A stretch of 64,000 bases of DNA. It comes from UBA2784 sp964494625 (GTDB taxonomy: Bacteria > Pseudomonadota > Alphaproteobacteria > Micropepsales > Micropepsaceae). Under the pieces are notes generated by a model. It had not been told where the DNA came from. It saw only the letters and a program-made list of their open reading frames with translations, and did no database searches. A program made the position numbers and the translations under genes. This document shows positions 52,351 through 60,580 of this stretch, one piece after another; position 1 is the stretch's first letter; every line of letters starts with the position of its first letter. The DNA is taken from assembly GCA_964494625.1 (NCBI GenBank), contig CAZBRT010000001.1, forward strand, positions 372,001 to 436,000, written 5' to 3'.

Positions 52351-52528
52351 CCTTCAGCCTCCCCCGTTTTTTGGGTGAGCGGAGCGCAAGAGATTTGCGT
52401 CTTCGCAAATCGGTGGGGGGGGCACCACTGAAATGCTCAGCACAGCGTCTCCCAACCCCACCGGGCTTGTGTTCACTGCGCTCACACAAACCCTTGCGCT
52501 CCGCTCACCCCAAGGTGGCGGTTGAAGG
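52351..52528. repeat. inverted-repeat element, copy B
   Basis: The 18-bp arm at 52373-52390 (GGGTGAGCGGAGCGCAAG) is exactly repeated in reverse at 52493-52510, and weaker pairing extends out to CCTTCA at 52351 and TGAAGG at 52523-52528. Inside are GATTTGCG-TCTT-CGCAAATC, CGGTGGGG…CCCCACCG and TTGTGT…ACACAA. The order of hairpins is the same as in copy A, though their bases differ. No gene lies in the 246-bp gap it occupies between the M14-like gene and hisG. Confidence 0.85.
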
Positions 52529-52538
52529 TAGCTGCGTC

Positions 52539-53258
52539 TCACCCCACCCGCTTCAAATTTGCAGCGAGCGTTTCAAGCACCGCGCATGCACCGCGCGCCT
52601 GTGATGACCCAAAGAACAACGATGCCTCGCTTTTCAGGATTTCACCATCGCCCGGAATAACCAGGCGGTTGGCGGCAAGCGTTGCACCTGTTGTCGTGAT
52701 GTCCACGATGATGTCGGCGGCACCCGACGAAGGCGCTGCTTCGGTCGCGCCCGCCGACATGGCGATGCGGTAATCGGCAACATCATGCGCGTGAAAGAAC
52801 GCCCGTGTGAGGCGCGCGTATTTTGTCGCGACCACCAGATGGCGGCCATGGGCACCCCGGAATTGCGCCGCAAGTCCTGCAAGATCAGCCATCGAATTCA
52901 CATCAAGCCAGCCATTGGGTACGGCAACGACAAGGCGTGCGGGACCAAAGCCAAGCTTCAACCGGCGCGTGACGCCATGGGCCAGCAGGGCCGGTTCCCC
53001 GGCGTGGGCGCCTTCCAGACTGCCCAGCGCCTCGTGCAGCACGTCCATGCCGGTGATCCCGGCATCAAGCGTTCCAGCCGCAAGGCGCGCTGCGATTTCG
53101 GACGCCGACATGAGGATGATGTCGAGCTCGGGCAGACCTGCAGCCTTTGCCGCATAGCCGCGCGGTTCGACCGCGAGACCATGGCCCGCGCGCGCGAAAA
53201 GTGCCGCGCAATCTTCCTTGAGGCGGCCTTTGCTGGGAATGGCAAGGATCGCGCTCAT
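52539..53258 (-). CDS. hisG: ATP phosphoribosyltransferase, short form
   Basis: 239 aa. HisG opens histidine synthesis by joining PRPP and ATP. The short form lacks the C-terminal ACT-like domain and needs HisZ, which is the next gene. Visible motifs: ILAIPSKGRLKED, LDAGITGMDVL, and the PRPP loop SSGAADIIVDITTTGATLAAN. The ATG at 53258 overlaps the hisZ stop by 4 bp; an upstream ATG two codons earlier would overlap more. It lies 10 bp from repeat copy B. Confidence 0.94.
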   Translation of the reverse strand: MSAILAIPSKGRLKEDCAALFARAGHGLAVEPRGYAAKAAGLPELDIILMSASEIAARLAAGTLDAGITGMDVLHEALGSLEGAHAGEPALLAHGVTRRLKLGFGPARLVVAVPNGWLDVNSMADLAGLAAQFRGAHGRHLVVATKYARLTRAFFHAHDVADYRIAMSAGATEAAPSSGAADIIVDITTTGATLAANRLVIPGDGEILKSEASLFFGSSQARGACAVLETLAANLKRVG

Positions 53259-54382
53259 GGGCAAAGCTCCACCAGCGCATCCAGCATCACAGCAGCACCC
53301 ACAGCGGGAATGACCGACGCTGGATTGCCCAGAAGCTGGGGAAGCAACGCGTCATAACGACCACCGCTTGCGAGCACGCGGCCTCTGGCCTCGATGCGGA
53401 ACTCCAGCCCCGAATAATAGCCAAGCGGCGCATGGACACGCGGATCAAATTTGAGGCGCGCACCGGGGGCTTTGGCTTTCAACAAATCCAGCCGACGCGT
53501 GAAGGATGAAAAATCCGGCGCCGGCAGATCATGCGCGGTGAAGAATGCGGCAAGGCCTGAGGCCGCCTTGTCCGCATCAAAGGAAAGCGCAAAGAATGCG
53601 GCAAGCACGCTTTGTGCCTTTTCGGGCACGGGGCCTTCGGCACGGGCGGCCTCACGTTCGGCCAAACGCGCCGCAATGTCGTCGGCGCTGCGCACGCCAC
53701 AGAGCAAGCCGCCTTCGCTGATCATGCGGGCGACGCGGCCGGCATCAACCCCCGCATGGCCCGCCTTCGATATCACAGGAAGCCGGAAGGCAAACATGGC
53801 CGAACCTGCAGCATCAAAGCGGCGCAGCACCTGCGCGCGCTGGTGAGGCCCAAGGCCGAGTGCCGTGATCAGGGCATGAAAGAAGGCAAGATCGGAAAAG
53901 TGGATGATGGCATCGTCGATACCGGCGTCCACGCAAGGCGCCAGAATGGCCGCATGCGCCAATGCCATGATTTCGGCGTCGGCAAGCGCTGCATCTTCGG
54001 CGCCCAGATCTTCAACACCCGCCTGCATCGATTGATGCAGATGGCCTTCGTGATCGAGGCGGAAGACGGAGCCCGCATAAGAGAGCTTCAGACGCCGCCC
54101 GCCGCGAAAGCCTTCGTCCAGCGCGATGCGGGCTGCGGGGATTGTCATTTCCGGCCGCAGGCACAAGGCCGTGCCGCGCTCGTCCTCGAACACCAATGTC
54201 TGGCTGCGGAAGCGTTCGCCCAACCGGTCGAGGAAAATCTCCGCAGGCGTGACAACGGAAGGCGAAACGAGTTGATGGCCTGATGCCGCAAACAATTCCT
54301 GCACGCGCGCAGCCAGAGCCTCGGCGCGTGCGGCAGCAGCAAAACCGAGATTGCGCAATGTTCCGGATGCGTCGGCGCGCAT
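53255..54382 (-). CDS. hisZ: ATP phosphoribosyltransferase regulatory subunit HisZ
   Basis: 375 aa. HisZ is a HisRS paralog without aminoacylation activity that completes and regulates the short HisG. Class II motif remnants are visible (LVFEDERGTALCLRPEMTIPAAR; RLKLSYAGSVFRLD; GGRYDALLPQLLG). The ATG at 54382 overlaps the hisS stop (TGATG). The hisS–hisZ–hisG chain is thus translationally coupled. Confidence 0.93.
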   Translation of the reverse strand: MRADASGTLRNLGFAAAARAEALAARVQELFAASGHQLVSPSVVTPAEIFLDRLGERFRSQTLVFEDERGTALCLRPEMTIPAARIALDEGFRGGRRLKLSYAGSVFRLDHEGHLHQSMQAGVEDLGAEDAALADAEIMALAHAAILAPCVDAGIDDAIIHFSDLAFFHALITALGLGPHQRAQVLRRFDAAGSAMFAFRLPVISKAGHAGVDAGRVARMISEGGLLCGVRSADDIAARLAEREAARAEGPVPEKAQSVLAAFFALSFDADKAASGLAAFFTAHDLPAPDFSSFTRRLDLLKAKAPGARLKFDPRVHAPLGYYSGLEFRIEARGRVLASGGRYDALLPQLLGNPASVIPAVGAAVMLDALVELCP

Positions 54383-55944
54383 CAATGCGCTTTGTCCGGA
54401 GACGCGCGGAGGGACGCGCGGAGGGCGGCGCGGACATGCGCGACAAGATCAACGCGCGGCACGGTCGTCTGGGCGCGCGACTTGTCGCGCCATTCGGCAT
54501 TGCCGGCGGTGCTGGCGGCCAGACGCTCGCCCTCCGCCAGATCCTTGATGGAGACCTCGCCGCGCGCAAACTCGTCGCTGCCGGCAATGATCGCGAGCGG
54601 CGAACGACGGCGGTCCGCATATTTCAGCTGGGCCTTCATGCCGCTGTCGCCCGCATAGACTTCAGCGGCGATGCCGACGCTGCGCAGTTCCTCGGCCATG
54701 CGCACATAATCGGGCAGATGCGCCTTGTCGAAAACGGTGACAAGCACAGGTCCGTCATGGGCGGTGGCGGCAATCTTGCCCGCGGCAGTCAGGGCCGCAA
54801 AAAGACGGTCCACGCCGATGGAGACGCCGGTTGCGGGCATGTCCTTTGCCATGAAGCGGCCGACAAGACCGTCATAGCGTCCGCCGCCTGCTATCGAACC
54901 GAATTGCCGCTTGTGGCCCTTCTCGTCGATGATTTCGAAAGTCGCCTGCGCCTCGATCACCGGCCCCGTATAATAGGCCAGGCCGCGCACGATGCCCGGA
55001 TCAAAGGCGGCCTGGCTGTCCGCAAGACCATAGGCGGCAAGGATCGCATCAATTTCGGCAAGCTCGCGCACGCCTTCTTCGCCACGCGCCGAACCGGCCA
55101 CGAGTGGCTCCAGGGCCGCGAGCGTTTCCTTCCGCGTCGCCTTGCCCGCATGCATGAAATCAAGAATGCGCGTTGCCTCGTCATCGGCAAGGCCTGCGCC
55201 CTTGGTGAAATCGCCGCTCTCGTCCTTGCGGCCCGTCGTGAGCAGAAGGCGCACGCCCGCATCACCGAACTTGTCGAACTTGTCGACGGCGCGCATGACC
55301 GTCATGGCCTTGGGATCGCCTTGGGCGGAGCCAAGCCCGATTTTTTCAAGAAGCCCGTCAAGGATCTTCCGGTTGTTCATGGCGATGCGGTACTGGCCAA
55401 CAAGCCCCAGCGCATCGAAAGCGCGCGCGAGCAAGGCCGCATTTTCCGCATCCGCCACCATGGATGACGAACCAACCGTGTCGGCGTCGAATTGCAGGAA
55501 TTCGCGGAAGCGACCCGGCCCCGGCTTTTCATTGCGCCAGACCGGACCGAGCTGATAGCGGCGGAACGGCATCGGCAGGCTTTGGGAATTCTCGGCCACG
55601 AAACGCGACAAGGGCGCGGTCAGATCGTAACGCAAGGCGATCCACTGCTCGTCCGCATCCTTGAGCGCGAAGATGCCCGCATCGGGCTGATCGCTTTCGG
55701 GCAGGAATTTTCCCAAAACCTCGACATATTCCAGCGCCGAGGTTTCCAGAGGCGCAAAGCCGAAGCGCTCATAGACATTGCGGATCGTCGCCGTCATGGC
55801 GGCCAGACGCGCGACATCGGCGCCCAGCGTGTCCTTCAGCCCCTTGGGGGCGCGGGCAGCGAGGCGACTTTGCCGCGAAGACGCACCTTGAGGTGTGGCT
55901 TGGGGGCCAGCTTGGGGGCCAGATTTGGGAGGAACTGTGCTCAT
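54382..55944 (-). CDS. hisS: histidyl-tRNA synthetase, alphaproteobacterial type
   Basis: 520 aa. It charges tRNA-His. Class II motifs: motif 2 with FRRYQLGPVWRNEKPGPGRFREFLQ, histidine-binding region GLAYYTGPVIEAQATF, motif 3 near GVSIGVDRLFAAL. Alphaproteobacteria have an unusual HisRS/tRNA-His pair lacking the G-1 identity base; the sequence follows that type. The first ~30 residues repeat GPQA-like units. Two ATGs (55947, 55944) follow AAGGG; the second has better spacing. Confidence 0.94.
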   Translation of the reverse strand: MSTVPPKSGPQAGPQATPQGASSRQSRLAARAPKGLKDTLGADVARLAAMTATIRNVYERFGFAPLETSALEYVEVLGKFLPESDQPDAGIFALKDADEQWIALRYDLTAPLSRFVAENSQSLPMPFRRYQLGPVWRNEKPGPGRFREFLQFDADTVGSSSMVADAENAALLARAFDALGLVGQYRIAMNNRKILDGLLEKIGLGSAQGDPKAMTVMRAVDKFDKFGDAGVRLLLTTGRKDESGDFTKGAGLADDEATRILDFMHAGKATRKETLAALEPLVAGSARGEEGVRELAEIDAILAAYGLADSQAAFDPGIVRGLAYYTGPVIEAQATFEIIDEKGHKRQFGSIAGGGRYDGLVGRFMAKDMPATGVSIGVDRLFAALTAAGKIAATAHDGPVLVTVFDKAHLPDYVRMAEELRSVGIAAEVYAGDSGMKAQLKYADRRRSPLAIIAGSDEFARGEVSIKDLAEGERLAASTAGNAEWRDKSRAQTTVPRVDLVAHVRAALRASLRASPDKAH

Positions 55945-56047
55945 CATTCACCCTTAATGGCGGCTTTTGTGCACTGCAAGCGAAGGCTTTGGCAAAGTGC
56001 CCTCCATTGCCCCAAATCCGCCATGGCGGGGATTTAGCCGGAGGCGC

Positions 56048-56683
56048 ATGACACGGACCTTCCAGACCTTTCCGACCTTGGGCCCAACCTTGGGCCCAAG
56101 GTTGGGCGCCTCTCTGGCCCTGATTGCGCTGACCGCCCTTGGCGGTTGCGCCCGCTGGGTGCTGCCCTCGGAAGAGAACGTCAAGGCCTCGCCCTTTGCG
56201 TCCTACGAAGATGCGCAGATGGTCTTCAACAGCGTCACGCCCATGGCGAGTACGACCGAGGATCTGGCGGCGCTGGGCCTTGACCCTGCCGCAACGCCCA
56301 ATCTCAAGACCGTCAATTATCTCGACATCATGGCGCGCTTCATGCCGCAACAGACGGTCAGGCTCGCTGATCTCGACCCGGCCGTGCAGGCATGTGTGAA
56401 TGCGCGGGAATCATGTGTCGGCTATGTGCTGGCCCCGGAGTCGGTTTCAAAGGACCGGGTGGGCGATGTCTCGCTCGATATGCTCGGATTTGAAAGAACA
56501 ACCGTTTCAACGGGTTGGCGTGCCGAGATGCTGTTCCTCATCGTCGATGACGTGGTCATCTACAAACTCTGGTCGGGCACCGCCAATATTGACGAGACCA
56601 AAACCGAGACGCGGCCGCTTGGTCCCTTCCAGGATCTGTCGGGCGCTGCAACCGGTGTCGTGAAGGATGCGGTCACGCCCTGA
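56048..56683 (+). CDS. putative lipoprotein of unknown function
   Basis: 211 aa. The N-terminus is a lipoprotein signal: hydrophobic LGASLALIALTALGGC with the lipid-attached Cys at 34. The mature part has the pair of cysteines QACVNARESC and no family that I know; it reads as a conserved small envelope lipoprotein. GGAGG precedes the ATG closely. The signal region codes for a direct repeat TLGPTLGP (a 12-bp DNA repeat). It is divergent from hisS. Confidence 0.72.
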   Translation: MTRTFQTFPTLGPTLGPRLGASLALIALTALGGCARWVLPSEENVKASPFASYEDAQMVFNSVTPMASTTEDLAALGLDPAATPNLKTVNYLDIMARFMPQQTVRLADLDPAVQACVNARESCVGYVLAPESVSKDRVGDVSLDMLGFERTTVSTGWRAEMLFLIVDDVVIYKLWSGTANIDETKTETRPLGPFQDLSGAATGVVKDAVTP

Positions 56684-56796
56684 CCGGCGATATTGGCCTC
56701 ACACGGAATTTCCATTTACGGATTTGCGGCGACGGTCCAAATTGCGACCTATTGCGTTTGCAATCAATAATTTACGCGGTTCTTGGGGGTTTCCTG

Positions 56797-59412
56797 ATGA
56801 CGACGACGACAAGAGCAATGGCACGCAAGCGTGCCATGCTGGCTGGTGCTTGCCTCATCCTTCTGGTGCCCGTCACCCAAGCGCAGGAAGAAGCGCCCGC
56901 ATCTGACAAGAGTGAAACCGCCACCCAGGCGCCCGATGCGCCGCCCCCTTCATCCGGCGAAGCAGATGAGGAAGTGATCGTCACAGCCACACGGCGGGCA
57001 CGCGCGCTTCAGGACGTGCCGGTTGCCGTCACAGCGCTTGGCGCCACGCAGATCGAAAATGCCGGCATCATCGACATCAAGACGCTGACGGCGCTGGTGC
57101 CGTCGCTGGCCGTACCGGTGACCGAGAGTTTTGCGTCCGTGACCGCGCGCATCCGCGGCGTGGGCACGCAAGGATCAAATCCCGGACTTGAATCTGCCGT
57201 GGGCGTCTTCGTCGACGGCGTCTACCGCTCGCGCAATGCGGTTGCGCTTTCCGACCTTGGCGAAATCTCGCGCGTCGAAGTCCTGCGCGGGCCCCAGGGA
57301 ACGCTCTTTGGCCGCAACACGTCGGCGGGCCTCATCAATGTGACGACCAAGGCGCCGGATTTTTTCACCGAAATTGATGCGGCGCTTACGCTGGGCAGCT
57401 TCAACGAAATGAGCCTTGAGGCGATGTTCAATGCGCCCATTTCAGACCGCGCGGCGTTCCGCATTGCGGCTTCACGGCGCACGCGCGATGGCTGGGCCGA
57501 TGTGAATGCAGATGCGCCCTCTGGCCAGCGCGAGGGCCACGACCGCGACTATTACACTTTGCGCGGCCAGCTTCTGGTCGAGTTCTCGCCCTCCACGTCG
57601 CTGCGCGTGATTGCGGACCACACCTATCGGAGCGAGGAATGCTGCTATGCCGCCACGCTTCGCGCGGGCGGGCCGGGGCGCGCAGGCGGATCAGCACCGC
57701 ATGTTGTCGTCAACAATCTCATCCTTGGCTTTACCGGCATGTCGGGTGCGAACGAGATCGGGTCGCAGGAAGTCTATGGCAACCGCACCTATGACAACGA
57801 AATCACCGACAGCGGTATTTCGGCGGAACTGACGTCAGACATGTTTGGCGGCACGCTGACATCCATCACTGCGTTCCGTGACTGGGATTTTGCCAACGGC
57901 AACGACAATGATTTTTCGATGGCCGACATTCTGGGGACGCCAGATGGCGCACAGAGAACCGAGTTCAAGACGTTCACGCATGAGATGCGTTTCAACCGCA
58001 ATTTCGGGCGCGTTGATGTGCTGGCAGGCCTCTATTACGCCAATGAAACGCTGGACCGCCGCGCCGCAACGGGCGTGGGTTCGGATCACGAAGCCTTCAT
58101 CAGCCTCTACCGCTTTGGCGCGACGGCGCTTTCGCATCGGCAATTGCTGAATACACTTTACGGTCACTCGCTGGCGGTGCCGGTGTCATCGGGCGGCGGC
58201 GGCACGCGCGATGTCTATGAGCAGGTGTCGCGCAATTTTGCCCTCTTCACCCACAATGTCATCAGCGTCACCGACGATCTCGAAATCACGCTGGGCCTGC
58301 GCTTCACGCGTGAGGAAAAGGATTTCCGGGGCGACTATTCGACCTTCGGCAATGGCGGGTGCCTCACTGTCCAGAGCGTCTACGGGCTTGATCCTGGTGC
58401 ACTCGCGCCTGCGCCCGAGCGGCTTTTGGCGGCTCTCACCTGCCTGCCGTGGCAGCGCACGGCGCTGGACGGGCTCGACCATCGCCAGCACAAGGTCGAG
58501 AACGAGTGGTCGGGCATCGCCACGCTCTCCTACGCGTTCAGCGATGATATTTTCGGCTATGCCACCTGGTCGCGCGGTTACAAGGCGGGCGGGTTCAATC
58601 TTGATCGCGCCTTTACTGATTTGACTGGTCCGGGCGGTTCACCACGCTCCATCGTCTCGGGACCCATCGGTGCGCAGACCGTGCGTGGACCGGATACGTC
58701 GTTTGCACCGGAGATTGTCGATTCATACGAGCTTGGTCTCAAGACCGGGTGGTTTGACGGGGAGCTTATCGCCAACATCGCGCTCTTCTGGCAGGATTTC
58801 ACCGACTTCCAGCTCAACACGTTCAACGGCATTTCGTTTGTCGTTACCTCCGTGCCGGAAGTCACTTCGCGCGGCGTTGAGATCGATGCGGTGTGGCGCG
58901 CAACCGATGATCTCACTTTCACCGGCGGGCTTGCCTGGAACGACGCAAAATACGGCGATGATCTGGGATCGCTGACCGACAACACGACGTTCCTTGGCCA
59001 GAACACCAATCTCTTCTTCCTGCCCGGCGGCCAGTTGACCTCTGCGCCCGAATGGACGCTGACGGGATCGGCCACCTATGGCTGGGCGGTGCACGAGGGC
59101 TGGTCGCTGCTGGCCTCGATTGACGGGCGCTGGGTTTCTGATCAGGTGACCGGCTCGAACCTTGATCCGGCCAAGACGCAGGAGGCGTTTGCGCTCTTCA
59201 ACGCGCGGCTGGGGCTTGAGACCGAAGATGGCCGCTTTGGCATCGAAGGCTTTGTGACCAATTTGTTGGACGAGCGCTATCAGCAGATCGCGTTCGACAG
59301 CCCGCTGTTTGGTTCAGCGCCATCGGTCTCAAATCCCGCCGGCACATCGCATTTGAGCGCCTTCCTCGGTGAGCCGCGCATGTTCGGCGTGACGGGGCGG
59401 ATCAGGTTTTGA
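56797..59412 (+). CDS. TonB-dependent outer-membrane receptor
   Basis: 871 aa. It should import a large substrate (siderophore, sugar oligomer or vitamin) across the outer membrane with TonB energy. Signal peptide at 1-30; TonB-box-like EEVIVTATRR near residue 62; plug with GVFVDGVYRSRNAVA and LRGPQGTLFGRNTSAG; beta-barrel to the C-terminal Phe (GRIRF). The layout resembles Caulobacter/Sphingomonas receptors. The TTG-started longer reading at 56752 is not preferred. No neighbouring transport genes identify the ligand. Confidence 0.94.
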   Translation: MTTTTRAMARKRAMLAGACLILLVPVTQAQEEAPASDKSETATQAPDAPPPSSGEADEEVIVTATRRARALQDVPVAVTALGATQIENAGIIDIKTLTALVPSLAVPVTESFASVTARIRGVGTQGSNPGLESAVGVFVDGVYRSRNAVALSDLGEISRVEVLRGPQGTLFGRNTSAGLINVTTKAPDFFTEIDAALTLGSFNEMSLEAMFNAPISDRAAFRIAASRRTRDGWADVNADAPSGQREGHDRDYYTLRGQLLVEFSPSTSLRVIADHTYRSEECCYAATLRAGGPGRAGGSAPHVVVNNLILGFTGMSGANEIGSQEVYGNRTYDNEITDSGISAELTSDMFGGTLTSITAFRDWDFANGNDNDFSMADILGTPDGAQRTEFKTFTHEMRFNRNFGRVDVLAGLYYANETLDRRAATGVGSDHEAFISLYRFGATALSHRQLLNTLYGHSLAVPVSSGGGGTRDVYEQVSRNFALFTHNVISVTDDLEITLGLRFTREEKDFRGDYSTFGNGGCLTVQSVYGLDPGALAPAPERLLAALTCLPWQRTALDGLDHRQHKVENEWSGIATLSYAFSDDIFGYATWSRGYKAGGFNLDRAFTDLTGPGGSPRSIVSGPIGAQTVRGPDTSFAPEIVDSYELGLKTGWFDGELIANIALFWQDFTDFQLNTFNGISFVVTSVPEVTSRGVEIDAVWRATDDLTFTGGLAWNDAKYGDDLGSLTDNTTFLGQNTNLFFLPGGQLTSAPEWTLTGSATYGWAVHEGWSLLASIDGRWVSDQVTGSNLDPAKTQEAFALFNARLGLETEDGRFGIEGFVTNLLDERYQQIAFDSPLFGSAPSVSNPAGTSHLSAFLGEPRMFGVTGRIRF

Positions 59413-59492
59413 GGGAAGTAGCGCTGCAGCTTGTGTCAGTGCAGCAATCAGTCTTTCCCATCAAGTCAGTCGTCAAGCTGTTCCATTCTTCG

Positions 59493-59634
59493 CTCTCCCC
59501 GCGATGCGGCGGGGAGAGCAGAAAATTGCGCCGCAATTTTCGTGAGGGGCCGTTCAAGCGGCAATGCACCACAAGCCCCCTCACCTGGCCTGCAAGTGCA
59601 GGCCTTCCTCTCCCCATTTAATCATGGGGAGAGG
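59493..59634. repeat. array of five consecutive hairpins
   Basis: In order: CTCTCCCCGC…GCGGGGAGAG (59493-59518), GAAAATTGCG…CGCAATTTTC (59521-59541), GTGAGGGG…CCCCTCAC (59542-59584, with inner GCCG…CGGC), GGCCTGCA-AG-TGCAGGCC (59587-59604), CCTCTCCCCAT…ATGGGGAGAGG (59607-59634). All arms are perfect or nearly so. The final hairpin's arm resembles the first in reverse. It is of the kind of intergenic mosaic repeat common in alphaproteobacteria, and unlike copies A and B. Confidence 0.8.
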
Positions 59635-59698
59635 AAAGCGCAGGACTGCATTGTGCGTCATTCGCCCGGACAAACGAATGCGATGACCGCAGAATAAG

Positions 59699-59725
59699 AA
59701 AGGGCGGGGTCTCCCCCGCCCTTTT
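59699..59725. terminator. bidirectional intrinsic terminator between TonB receptor and infC
   Basis: AAAGGGCGGGG-TCT-CCCCCGCCCTTTT: about nine G/C pairs flanked by A and T runs on both sides. It can end the receptor transcript on the plus strand and infC on the minus strand, 22 bp from the infC stop. Confidence 0.85.
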
Positions 59726-59746
59726 GCGCATCCACGGCGTGGCGCC

Positions 59747-60292
59747 CTACCGCGGCGCCATCACCATCTGCATCTGCTTGCCTTCAAGGCGCGCGTCCTG
59801 CTCGACCTTGGCGATGGGCTCCAGCTCCTTGCGGATGCGCTCGATCAATTCATAGCCCAGATGCTGGTGCTGCATCTCGCGGCCGCGGAAGCGCAAGGTG
59901 AACTTCACCTTGTCGCCTTCCTCGAAGAAGCGGCGGGCGGCGCGTATCTTTACCTCGTAATCATGCTCGTCGATCATGGGCCGCATCTTCAGCTCCTTGA
60001 TCTCGATGATTTTCTGGTTCTTGCGCGCCTCGGCGGCCTTCTTCTGCTGCTCGTATTTGAACTTGCCGTAGTCCATCAGGCGGCAGACCGGCGGCTTGGC
60101 TTGCGGCGCCACTTCCACCAGATCATAGCCTTCATCTTCGGCAAGCTTGAGCGCTTCGGCCCGGGTCATTTCCCCGCGCTTGGTGCCCTCGTCGTCGATG
60201 ACGAGGACTTCCCAGGCGGTGATCTCCTCATTCACGCGCGGCCCGTCTTCATCACGCTTGGGCGGCGGCGTGGCACCTGTTGGTCTGCGAAT
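59747..60292 (-). CDS. infC: translation initiation factor IF-3, AUU start
   Basis: 181 aa from ATT at 60292. IF-3 prevents subunit joining and proofreads the initiator codon. The N domain has RVNEEITAWEVLVIDDEGTKRG and VAPQAKPPVCRLMDYGKFKYE; the C domain has VKIRAARRFFEEGDKVKFTLRFRGREM. The ATT lies 9 nt after GGAG, and the frame is closed by TAA two codons before it; from ATT the N-terminus reads IRRPTGATPPPKRDEDGPRV as in homologs. The first GTG at 60235 would remove these 19 residues and has no ribosome binding site. AUU starts let IF-3 repress its own mRNA in E. coli. Confidence 0.93.
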   Translation of the reverse strand: MRRPTGATPPPKRDEDGPRVNEEITAWEVLVIDDEGTKRGEMTRAEALKLAEDEGYDLVEVAPQAKPPVCRLMDYGKFKYEQQKKAAEARKNQKIIEIKELKMRPMIDEHDYEVKIRAARRFFEEGDKVKFTLRFRGREMQHQHLGYELIERIRKELEPIAKVEQDARLEGKQMQMVMAPR

Positions 60293-60580
60293 GGTCTTTT
60301 ACTCCGTGAAATGGACAAGCGCGGCCGCGCGCGGATTCGCCCTGACGCTTCTTGCGTCCGCAATACCCCCTTTGGGGGCCCGAGCGGAACACGAAGACAT
60401 CAAGAGGCAATCCGGTTTGGCAAGGCTTGTGTCCGTTGGTCAAAAAAGGGGGCGGCACCCGCCCGTCCTTCTTGCGGCCAAAATACAGGGGATGCGGGCC
60501 GGATCAAGCCCCCGAATGGGGCCAAATGGATCAGGGCCGGACTGTTGCGCCCGGCCCCTTTACCCTGCCCGCTCCGGCGC
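60293..60580. other. thrS–infC intergenic region
   Basis: 288 bp holding the thrS terminator (60442-60464), the infC ribosome binding site, and several short G/C hairpins such as CCCCCTTTGGGGG near 60366-60378 that could belong to an infC leader. No gene. Confidence 0.45.
60442..60464 (-). terminator. intrinsic terminator after thrS
   Basis: On the minus strand the run reads GGGCGG-GTG-CCGCCC-CC-TTTTTT, a six-base-pair G/C stem with a T tail, about 120 bp after the thrS stop. Confidence 0.75.

Larger units (their letters stand above)
59413..59746. other. gap between TonB receptor and infC, 334 bp
   Basis: No gene. It contains a five-hairpin array (59493-59634) and a bidirectional terminator (59699-59725), each listed separately. 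The genes on both sides converge into it. Confidence 0.6.
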
